Source of the DNA: a virus
Strand: one strand, 5' to 3'
Virus record (IMG/VR): IMGVR_UViG_3300042935_001150
Location: 1-54,262 of that record
DNA length: 54,262 nt
The notes under the pieces: generated by a model
The model's input: only the letters and a program-made list of their open reading frames with translations
The model's database searches: none
What the model was told of the DNA's origin: nothing
Made by a program: the position numbers and the translations under genes
Part shown: in pieces, positions 31,277 to 40,600 of the stretch
How positions within the stretch are numbered: position 1 is the stretch's first letter
Layout: every line of letters begins with the position of its first letter

Positions 31277-34200
31277 TTATGTGTATACTTTAAAAGTCGG
31301 TGTAGTAACGTATGATTGTCTTTGACTTCCTGTAGTAGTTCCCGTCATAGTTCTAGCTGAAAGAGTTGCGTTCAAGACATTTAATTGTCCTGGATTTGCA
31401 GGTCCTGTGTAGTATGCACTATTTGTGCCTATTATCAATTGAATATTTTCACCCCCTGTACCATTTCCGCCCGGAGGTCCAACAGCCCCAGTAGTAGAGG
31501 TTATATAAAAACTACCGTATGCTCCAGCAGTTAACCTTGTATTAACATAAGTATCTGAAGTTATTGGTCCACTAAAGTTAATAACGGCGTCAACGGTTTC
31601 TCCAGGATAATACTCTCCGCTAGTCATAACAACTGATGTAATTGTTGGTGCTGGTCCAGCAACTGTATAACCAGCTATTGTAAAACTAAAACTTTGTCCA
31701 GTACTTACATTAATAGTTACATCTTGTGCCGGAACAGTAGTTGTTGGAAAACTTGTTGTAACACCTATCCAATTCTGAGTACTAGCATCGGTATTAATAG
31801 TAAAACTAGAAGGGCTTATACTTACACGACCTGCTCCTGCACCAGTTGCGTACACAGATACAGATACTCCATTAGCATTAGTTGAATTAAGATAAAAATT
31901 GAGTCCTACACCATTATTAACAGTACCCGACCAAGTATTACCAAGGAAGTATGATGGAGGCGATCTTGAAGTATCATTGAACGTAACACTTGTAGATGCT
32001 TGTCCGTTATTTAGTGCAATAGTAAAATATTCTGTACCTTCAGTACTTGAGTCTGCGGTTACGCTATAATTCAGTACACTGCCATTACTAATAGTACCTG
32101 TTAAACTAGCGCCGGCAATGTCAGCAGAGGCAACACCTGAAATATTATAGCTAAAACTTCCACCTTGATTTGTACTAAAAGTAATTGAAAAACTACCTCC
32201 TTCATTTACACTTGATACAGATCTTGTTAGTGAATACGTTGCTGGCGTTAAAGAAGTATCATTGAATGTAACACTTGTAGATGCTTGTCCATTATTTAGT
32301 GAAATATTAAAATACTGCGTACCTTCAGTACTTGAGTCTGCTGTTACACTGTAGCTTAGTACACTACCATTACTAACAGTACCTGTTAAGCTAGCACCAC
32401 TAATATCCGCTGATTCAATACCTGTTATAGTATATCCAAAACTACCTGCTTGATTGGTACTAAAAGTAACTGAAAAGCTGCCTCCCTCATTTACACTACC
32501 TACTGAAGTAGTTAGTGAGTATGTGGGAGGTGTTAAAGAAGTATCATTGAATGTAACAGTTGTGGAAGCTTGTCCGTTATTTAATGCAATATTAAAATAT
32601 TGTGTACCTTCAGTAACACTATCTGCTGTTACACTGTAACTCAACACACTACCATTAGTAACTAATCCTGTTAGACCAGCTCCGCCTATATCCGCTGATT
32701 CAATACCTGTTATAGTATAACCAAAATTACCTGCTTGATTGGTATTAAAAGTAACTGAAAAACTACTTCCTTCATTTACACTAGTTACGGATCGTGTAAA
32801 TGAATACGACGGTGTTAATGAAGTATCGTTGAATGTAACACTTGTTGAAGCAAGTCCGTTATTTAATGCAATATTAAAATACTGTGGACCTTCAGTAGCA
32901 CTATCTTCTGTTACGGTAAAACTTAATATACTGCCGTTACTAACATTGCCTGTTAGGCCTGCTCCGCCTATATCAGCTGATTCAATACCTGTTATAGTAT
33001 AACCAAAACTACTTGCTAGATTGCTATTAAAAGTAATTGTGAAACTACCTCCTTCATTTACACTAGCTACTGATCGTGTAAATGAATAGGTAGGTGCTGC
33101 TAAAGAAGTGTCGTTAATGGTTATATCACCACTATAGTAAGTACTACCATCAACTGTTGCTGCAATTCTAAAATATTCAGCACCTTCAGTTGTAGTATCA
33201 GCCGCTGCTGAGTATGTAACACTTACATTTCCCGCAGAATTTGTTGCACCTATAGCAAAACTAGTAGTGTTTAAGGTAACATCAGATACTCCACTTAAGC
33301 CGCTAGTGGGTGCAACTACTGAAAAACTTACAGACTTATTTGCTGCATAGCTATAATTAAACTGTACTGAACCACTTGCACCCTCATTAAATGCTGATGT
33401 TGTTCCAAAACTATAAGAGGAGGCAACATTAACTAAAGTAATTGTTTTAAATGCTACTTCAGTTCCACTAGTACTTCCGGTTCTAAGACTTATTCTTACT
33501 GCAGTATTGGCTGTAGCTATGCCTGCTGTAAAACTTACATTGCTAATAAAAGTGTCTGAAGTTACGCTTACGGTACTTGAACTAGGCGTTACTAAAGCGT
33601 TGTCTGTTGTTAAATAAAGCGTCGTACCATTTACATTATTAGCACTAACAGTTACAGGGTATGATTCTGATTCATTCCAATTGTCTGTAGCTGCTAGAGA
33701 ATAACCAGCAGCTTTACTAGTATCATTTACAATGATATCGCCGCTAGTTCCGCCTACCTGTATTCCATCTACTGTTGCAATAAGACGAAATGCTTCCGGG
33801 CCTTCCGTCGCCGAATCAGCAACTGCCGAGTATTGTACATTTATAGATGTTGCAGCATTACCGCTAACTACCCAACTGCCTGTTAATAACGCTCCGTCAC
33901 TTGAACCAGAAATACTCGTTAATCCAGCACTAGGTCCTACTACTGAAAAAAGCACAGTTTTGCCGTTAGCACCTGTAGCATTAAAAGTAGTAAAACCTGT
34001 TGAGCCTTCGTTTACGGCTCCAGGAGTTGACCAGCTATAAGATGCGCTTAAGCTAGTATCGGCAACTGTTATATTTATAAACTGCGACATTCCATCTAAA
34101 CTCAGTTTAAATATTTCAGTACCTTCGGTTAAGTAATCGTTTGCAAATGTAAACGTAGCGGTTGCAGAATTATTGTAAATAATAAATGTACCAGTAAGTC

Positions 34201-35155
34201 CGCCTGCAGTTAAGTCCGCTGTAGATATGCCTGTAACAGTATAAGCAAAAGGACTCTCATTTGCAACGTTCTGAGTTGTAAGAGTTACTGTAACACTAGT
34301 ACCTTCACTAGTACTAGTACTAGTGGATGTAAGTTGATACTGTGGATTAGTACCTGTTCCAGTACCTGCTCCAGGTGCAGCATATAAATTTGCATCTGCA
34401 ACAATTATACCTAATCCTTGTCTGTTACCACTATTGTATATTGTTTGGGTATAGGGCCAAGCGTAGTCTTCGTCTGAGTAGTAAACTTGTACTTCTTTCG
34501 TCTGTACACTAGTGCCTTGTCGCCTAAACATTGCTTCGTAAACAAATTCTAAGTGGCTTGTTGTCCTTTTAAAAATTCTTAAAGCAGTATAGTTAGGCAA
34601 CATAAAAATAGGATTAGTTGGCATAGCCAAACTAATGGAGGTAGGTAACCCTTGTGGGCCCGTCGGATCCTCCCAAAAAGTAAAACTATCACTAATCGTA
34701 TATGGGGCTAGCTGTACATTATTACTGTCAAATGTTTTAGTACCGGCAGCATTAAAAAGTCGTAGTCCATAAGTTTCTGAGCTAGTAGGTAAGCTGCTAA
34801 TAGCAAACAAATACCCGGTTGGTAATGTATAGGTTAGGTTAGCTCCCAGGGAGTTTGCATAAACCCATAGCGTTAGATAACCTCCCATACTTGTAGTAGA
34901 TGTTTCAAAATTATACCAAACATCATCCGCAGTATCTGGTAAGGTCCACATAACTATAAAATTACCGGGGGCTGTTACAGTTGAGGTTCTGTATTCGCGT
35001 TTTACATACCCACTATGAAAGTAAGTGCTGCCTGCTTCTTCTGAATACACAGTAGGACTAAACTCAAGCTTTTGTGCAAAAGCAGGAGAAAAGTATTCGC
35101 TATCTATTAAGAGTTCGGAATCATCATTTATTATTCTAAGGCCATAAGTTGCCAT
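31277..35155 (-). CDS. Large adhesin with Calx-beta-type repeats
   Basis: The 1292-residue protein starts MATYGLRIINDDSELLIDSE, a tail-tip type N-terminus also seen in the 104-residue neighbour. Residues 1-270 form a lambda-like minor tail region (FHSGYVKREY; GLRLFNAAGTKTFDSNNVQL). From about 280 to 1120 there are roughly nine beta repeats of Calx-beta type, with VNEGGSFTITF near the start of each, a TEGxxYFNIAL strand, and VTFNDTSL at the end. Four of these (about 83 residues each) are nearly identical. The C-terminal 150 residues form a different beta domain (PTITSVVMTSGEYYPGETVD...). Calx-beta repeats often bind calcium and stiffen adhesins. The protein probably projects from the tail tip. 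Confidence 0.85.
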   Translation of the reverse strand: MATYGLRIINDDSELLIDSEYFSPAFAQKLEFSPTVYSEEAGSTYFHSGYVKREYRTSTVTAPGNFIVMWTLPDTADDVWYNFETSTTSMGGYLTLWVYANSLGANLTYTLPTGYLFAISSLPTSSETYGLRLFNAAGTKTFDSNNVQLAPYTISDSFTFWEDPTGPQGLPTSISLAMPTNPIFMLPNYTALRIFKRTTSHLEFVYEAMFRRQGTSVQTKEVQVYYSDEDYAWPYTQTIYNSGNRQGLGIIVADANLYAAPGAGTGTGTNPQYQLTSTSTSTSEGTSVTVTLTTQNVANESPFAYTVTGISTADLTAGGLTGTFIIYNNSATATFTFANDYLTEGTEIFKLSLDGMSQFINITVADTSLSASYSWSTPGAVNEGSTGFTTFNATGANGKTVLFSVVGPSAGLTSISGSSDGALLTGSWVVSGNAATSINVQYSAVADSATEGPEAFRLIATVDGIQVGGTSGDIIVNDTSKAAGYSLAATDNWNESESYPVTVSANNVNGTTLYLTTDNALVTPSSSTVSVTSDTFISNVSFTAGIATANTAVRISLRTGSTSGTEVAFKTITLVNVASSYSFGTTSAFNEGASGSVQFNYSYAANKSVSFSVVAPTSGLSGVSDVTLNTTSFAIGATNSAGNVSVTYSAAADTTTEGAEYFRIAATVDGSTYYSGDITINDTSLAAPTYSFTRSVASVNEGGSFTITFNSNLASSFGYTITGIESADIGGAGLTGNVSNGSILSFTVTEDSATEGPQYFNIALNNGLASTSVTFNDTSLTPSYSFTRSVTSVNEGSSFSVTFNTNQAGNFGYTITGIESADIGGAGLTGLVTNGSVLSYSVTADSVTEGTQYFNIALNNGQASTTVTFNDTSLTPPTYSLTTSVGSVNEGGSFSVTFSTNQAGSFGYTITGIESADISGASLTGTVSNGSVLSYSVTADSSTEGTQYFNISLNNGQASTSVTFNDTSLTPATYSLTRSVSSVNEGGSFSITFSTNQGGSFSYNISGVASADIAGASLTGTISNGSVLNYSVTADSSTEGTEYFTIALNNGQASTSVTFNDTSRSPPSYFLGNTWSGTVNNGVGLNFYLNSTNANGVSVSVYATGAGAGRVSISPSSFTINTDASTQNWIGVTTSFPTTTVPAQDVTINVSTGQSFSFTIAGYTVAGPAPTITSVVMTSGEYYPGETVDAVINFSGPITSDTYVNTRLTAGAYGSFYITSTTGAVGPPGGNGTGGENIQLIIGTNSAYYTGPANPGQLNVLNATLSARTMTGTTTGSQRQSYVTTPTFKVYT
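31960..33100. repeat. Four near-identical Calx-beta coding repeats
   Basis: Units of about 250-280 bases recur with sequences such as AATGTAACACTTGT and CCTGTTATAGTATA at a fixed period. Copies have diverged mainly at silent positions, so the repeats are recent or homogenised. They code for the second half of the large adhesin. Confidence 0.8.
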
Positions 35156-35163
35156 GTTTGCCT

Positions 35164-35478
35164 TTATTTAACAAAAATATATAGTACTGTGGAATCGTAA
35201 TAAAACTGTGGAATACCTGCAGCTATAGGTTGATTCTCTATAAAAGTTATTGTGGGAATTCCGCCAGGATAACTAACTGACCAGCTATGTGCTCCAGGTA
35301 TTAGTTGCATTGGCCTAATAGTTCTACCTGAATATTGTGGGAAAGACACCGCTGGCTTAGTACCAGGAGTGCCAGTCTTTGCGTATTCATATTTCTCACC
35401 AAAAACTCCACTTTTGGTGGAGTTTTGTAGGACTATAGTAGAACCGTCGCTTTTAAAAGTTTGTAATCCATAAGCCAT
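35164..35478 (-). CDS. Small tail-tip protein
   Basis: The 104-residue protein begins MAYGLQTFKSDGSTIVLQNS, the same YGLxxxxxDGSxxL start as the large adhesin that follows (and, more loosely, phage minor tail proteins of the DUF6453 type). The middle (YSGRTIRPMQLIPGAHSW) and end (QFYYDSTVLYIFVK) are beta-like. It overlaps the stop of the preceding tip protein by one base. It is probably a small tail-tip component or an adaptor for the adhesin. Confidence 0.75.
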   Translation of the reverse strand: MAYGLQTFKSDGSTIVLQNSTKSGVFGEKYEYAKTGTPGTKPAVSFPQYSGRTIRPMQLIPGAHSWSVSYPGGIPTITFIENQPIAAGIPQFYYDSTVLYIFVK

Positions 35479-37685
35479 TAGCTTAAATCTCCAAGCACAA
35501 CTCTGCGAACGTTGTTAGCCCATATTTCAATTTTATTATCGTATAAGCGTATTCTATCTGCACCTGTTGTATTGCCAATACTTAAACGTAATGCATCAAT
35601 AGATCCAGTAGTAATTTTACCGCCATTAACAGTAGTTGAGTTACCGTTAATATCTCCTGCCGCATCACCTACTCTAAGAAATCCAGTTTTTATACTACTG
35701 GTCTCAATAGAGTTAGTCTCAATTTTACCGCCATTAATAGTTGTAGTTCCACTATTAATATCTGAGGCTGCATTACCTACTTGTAAAAATTGAGTAGTTA
35801 ATTTATCTGCACTAATCGAACCAGTTTGAATTGATCCACCATTAATTTGTGTAGTTGTATTTACAGAGCCATCGCCATTAGTAGTACCTACTTTAATAAA
35901 TTGAGCATTTAATCTATCTGCATCAATAGTTCCAGTTTTTATCGATCCACCATTAATCTGTGTAGTTGTATTTACAGATCCGTCTGGATTAATACTTGAT
36001 ACTTTAAGTGTTCCGCTAAGATCTAAATACTGTGCAGCTATAGTACCTGTTGTAATTTTATTACCATTAATAGTAGTAACATTAGTGCCAAAAGCATCAT
36101 TCATGTTACTAAATGTTACTAAACCAGTAAAGTTTTGGAAAGTAAAAGGCTCACTAAAAACAATAGACTTTGGGGTTACACTTTGGTAGGAAGGCTCTAA
36201 AACTGTGAAACTGCAGGCCCATACTTTAGTACCTGCTACAGGAGTAGCGGTATTAACAGCGGTAGACCAAGCTGGATCTAATCCAGTAAAAACTCCTGTA
36301 CCATATGTATAGTCAACAGACGTAGTAGACGGTTTAAGTGGTGCGTCTGCTTGAGCAGTGTTATAATAAATATACCCACTAGCTGTTCTAGGACCTGTGC
36401 TGCCAAGACTTCCATCAGTAATAACTGGTAAAGTTACTGTAGCTGTTATTACCGTAGCTACACCAGCAGTGGTTTGGCCTGTTGCTGTACAACTATAATT
36501 ATTAGTACTTACTGTAGCGTAATCACCAACAGGTACAGTGTAGCTATTTGAAGTAGCTCCGCTAATATTTGTATCGTTCTTTTTCCATTGATAAGTAACT
36601 GCAGGTGTTGATTTAAAACCTAATGTTGTAGTTTGCAGTATAATACCTGTAGTCGGATACAGTGTATTAGTATTATCTTTTCTAAATACAGCACCGTAGT
36701 TACTGATAGTAAACGAAGGTGTTGCTGGACCTATAGGACCGTCGTCAATTCGGGGTATTTGTACAGAGGCAGTAATACTAGAAAGGTTACCTCCAAGATC
36801 AAATCCTGTAGCAATTGACGTATATACATGGCTAGTAGAATCTGCGTAATCACTAGCTGGGACTGTATAGCTATAACTTGTTGCACCTGGAATAACTACA
36901 TTATCTTTTTTCCAAACAAAAGTTGGTTGTGGAGTAGATCTAAACTTAGAATACCCACTATCAAGTACAATACCCGCTGCTGGATAGACCACACCATCTA
37001 AATCACGTCTAAACGCTGCGCCGTAGTTACTGATATAGTAAGTTGGCGGTACATACGTAATAGGAATAGTTATTGTTTTAACAATAGGTGTAGTTAAACC
37101 TGTGCCAGTTACACTTAGAGTTACGCCTACACCTGTACCGTTTGTTGAATTAGGTGTAATAGTAATACTGGAGCCAGTACCTGTTGTTGGTGTTGCTCCA
37201 GTAATTGTCCAGGCATAGACAGGATTAGTAATTCCTGCTATAACTGCTGTTAAAGTGGCATTGGTTGGTGTAAAGGTTGTCTCATCACTTTTTACAAAAC
37301 TAGTAAAACCTGAAATATCTACAATTTGCGAAGTTGCAGCTGTAGGTGTAGCTGTTAGCTGACTAGAAACAGTAAATACTTCTTCCTCAATATCACTAAT
37401 AAAGGCGTACTTAACGTAATAAGGAGTGCCAGATGCTAAAGCTATTCCGTCCGCTAACTTAGGAATAACTATAGACAAGCTTAAGCCATCAAATACTTGA
37501 TTAGGATTTACATTAGCAACTCCAAGTGCGTTAAGAGTATCTACAGGCGTAAAGTTAGATGTGGCCGAGCACCACACCTTTACCTTAATTAAGTCGTCGC
37601 GAATATCCGTTAAACGGATAGTATCGTACGGTGTATCTAATTTTAATATTAACGAATTTACGCCCGCTGATAAGGTTGCTGCCAT
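35478..37685 (-). CDS. Tail-tip fibre protein with gpJ C-terminal-type repeats
   Basis: The 735-residue protein has an N-terminal beta region (1-210), then two Ig-like segments that are internal repeats (YYISNYGAAFRRDLDGVVYP and FTISNYGAVFRKDNTNTLYP; each ends YSYTVPASDYADS or NSYTVPVGDYATV). A linker (ASGYIYYNTAQADAPLKPST) and then a series of short repeats follow: NGNKITTGTIAAQYLDLSG, GGSIKTGTIDADRL, GGSIQTGSISADKL, ETSSIKTGFLRV. The last type is typical of the C-terminal stalk of lambda gpJ and related central fibres. It directly follows the K-I-J fusion gene and looks like the distal part of gpJ encoded separately. Confidence 0.85.
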   Translation of the reverse strand: MAATLSAGVNSLILKLDTPYDTIRLTDIRDDLIKVKVWCSATSNFTPVDTLNALGVANVNPNQVFDGLSLSIVIPKLADGIALASGTPYYVKYAFISDIEEEVFTVSSQLTATPTAATSQIVDISGFTSFVKSDETTFTPTNATLTAVIAGITNPVYAWTITGATPTTGTGSSITITPNSTNGTGVGVTLSVTGTGLTTPIVKTITIPITYVPPTYYISNYGAAFRRDLDGVVYPAAGIVLDSGYSKFRSTPQPTFVWKKDNVVIPGATSYSYTVPASDYADSTSHVYTSIATGFDLGGNLSSITASVQIPRIDDGPIGPATPSFTISNYGAVFRKDNTNTLYPTTGIILQTTTLGFKSTPAVTYQWKKNDTNISGATSNSYTVPVGDYATVSTNNYSCTATGQTTAGVATVITATVTLPVITDGSLGSTGPRTASGYIYYNTAQADAPLKPSTTSVDYTYGTGVFTGLDPAWSTAVNTATPVAGTKVWACSFTVLEPSYQSVTPKSIVFSEPFTFQNFTGLVTFSNMNDAFGTNVTTINGNKITTGTIAAQYLDLSGTLKVSSINPDGSVNTTTQINGGSIKTGTIDADRLNAQFIKVGTTNGDGSVNTTTQINGGSIQTGSISADKLTTQFLQVGNAASDINSGTTTINGGKIETNSIETSSIKTGFLRVGDAAGDINGNSTTVNGGKITTGSIDALRLSIGNTTGADRIRLYDNKIEIWANNVRRVVLGDLS

Positions 37686-37694
37686 ATTTATTCC

Positions 37695-40600
37695 TTAAAC
37701 AATGGTTTTAATTTTAATTGTAGCATACGTACTTGTCTCACTATAGTTATTAGTTTTGTCTAGTATTCTACACTCTACCTTGTAATCGATTCCTGTTTCT
37801 GAAATACGAGGTATAGGTACACTGGATAAATCTAGCTTACCCTGTCCCTGACTTTGTACTTCTGGAATGATTGGAGTAGTATCCCATAAATCTGTAGTAA
37901 CAGTACTTTTATACAACCTATAAGCATATGCTTTAAAGTCGCTAGGCTGATTTGCCGTAATGGGGTCTACCACAATATAAGTAGTTTCTAAATCTATTGC
38001 AAGTGTTGGTGAATCATTAAAATTCTTGTTTTTACCATCATTGGTAAAAGCATAATCAATAGACCAGGGCCCTGCAATTTCATTAGTATTGCCTAAATAT
38101 CTTGCACGTATTTTATATTTTAACCCAGAAGTTAAACCATCAAAAGTATAACCACTTGTTTCTTTATTAACAATATGTGTTTCGCCAGGATTAGAAGAAA
38201 AAGCTGGTATGCTTCCTTCAATAATATCAAACTGTACACGAGTAGCTATTGCGGGTAAATCACTGGGATTTGTAAAAGATACAATAGCTTTATTTTGATA
38301 AGTACCAGAGGCTATTTCACTACTTACTGTACTACTAGTAGTTACACTATTTATAATAGGTGCTTTAGTAATAGTATTTTTTATTAGTGGAATATTGTTA
38401 GTAATTAAATTAGGGTTGTATACTACTAAACCACTTAAGTCCATAGTATAAATATCTGGAGAATAATCTACTAGTGTTAATCTAGCACTGTAGTTACCGC
38501 TTGGTTCAACACCAACGACTATACACTCTTGTGTTGATATAGTACTTAAACCTATCATAAATAAGTTATCTGATTCTACACCATCTGCTAAAGCTATTGT
38601 AGGTACTGTGATTGTCGTAGTATATCCAGTTGTGCCACTATACGTAAAGGTTCTGCTAACACTTCCACTACCAGTTGTGGTAGTTAAATAATTAGTTCTA
38701 ATTAGTATAGTATAAGCGGTGCCACTGGTTAAAAGTACAGGTTCACGTAAAGTTAAACTAGTACCCGTAATACTATCGCCTACTCCTGTGCCTAAACGAC
38801 CGCTTCCAACGCCCCACTGTGGTACGCTGTGACTAATTTTTACTTTGTCACCGCGAGTACACACTAAATGCTCAAAGTCTACGTTAACCGTATATGTTTC
38901 GGGGCGTAATTTAAGTTGTGCAAAATGCCATCTAGCTAAGCGAGTAGCTTGGTCAATATTAGTTACGCCAGGTAAACTTAATTGCTCAAATAACTCAGCT
39001 CCTTTTACAGAACCACTTGTTGTAGGGCCGTATCCGTAATTATAAACAATAAATTCGCGTACTTGATATGCATTACTTTCGTCATTAATGCTAACACGGA
39101 AAGCGTGTGGCAAAATGGGCAAAACTTTAGTTGACTCAAATCCCCAGCTATTATGCTCAGTAAAATGCTGGACTGTATGTGATCTAGGAGTATCAATGAT
39201 TACGCCCCATTTACCATCAATGTATGAAGGGCTAGCTTTACCTGCTGCACATATATCACGTAGAGTATCCATTACGCTTTGAGTACTAGTTAGTACTCCA
39301 TTATATGCAAATTTAGGTGCGTATACTCCAGTACCTGTTCCGGTAACTCCACCAACGACTTGTACTTCAAAACTGTCGCCAATACCATATACAATACCAC
39401 TAGTACCAGCTAAAATATTCCAATCAGCTTGCGTAGTAGTACCTAGATTACTAATAGTATACGAGCTACCTTTAACCATGCTTGGGGTAGCTACGGTCTG
39501 GGGTACTGGATTACAAAAGTTATGCCATGTAGTTAAGTTATCTATATCTAGCTGTGAAAGTTTTACTCGGAAAGCATTTGCTGGGTGTGTTAGTACATAA
39601 ACAAATAAACTAGCAGGATTGTTAGTAGCCCTTAAGTTTTCCCAACTACTAGTACTTCTTTCATAGTCCCAGGTAACAGTTTGTACTAACGCATTAATAC
39701 CATCTATTTGTCCATTAACTTTATTACTACTTTGAACGCGCACAGCTGTTTTAGCCAGATAACATCCAGGAGGATTTATCATAGGCTGTTCTTTACTGTC
39801 ATAACCTATTACACCACTTAATACGGCTTTGTGAAATTTTTTCTGGTCAGCTTCATCTTCAGTTTCGTCACTAGTTGTACGACGAACACGTACTTGATAC
39901 CTTGCTCTTGCTAAGTTTTCTACTGAGTGTACCCAGTTAAAAGCATCTTTACGTTTTTCAAACCAAGCACCCTCACCAAAGGTAAGAATAGTATTTTGGC
40001 TTGCAGCAAGATTTAATCCATTACTAGCAAAATAAGTAATCTTAGCTGCGATTCCCATATCATTGCTTTGATTGTCTACGCCACTTAGTGTAATACTGTG
40101 CAGTCCGGCTTTTAATTTAATAACGCCTTTGATACTGTCAATTGAGTTATTGTCTCCTGACTTAGGAATCTGTACTGCACGTACTCCATCAATTAATATT
40201 TCACCTTGATCGTCAGCAGCAGCTTCTACTGTGTAGTAGCCATCATAAGGAAAGTTAAGATTAGGTATTACCTTAACCCACGACCCGCCATAACCGCTTG
40301 CAGCAGGTGTAGTATACGCAGTACCCCAAACACCATAAGTACTCAAAAAGCTTCCCCATTTACCACCACTGCTTTTACGAACAACACCTCCAGCAGATAA
40401 AGCATCTAAACTAGTCCAAATAAGTTGTTCTGAAGCGGAAGGATCTGCACCACTGCTTTGGGAGTAGACCCTACCTGCCATAATTTTAATAGTTTTAACG
40501 GCCGGAGTTGACCAAGTAATACTATCTCCGCTACCAGAAAGTTCTGGAGTACTAACGTCGCTATAAGTTAATCCAGTTACTCCACTGTATCCAGTTATAT

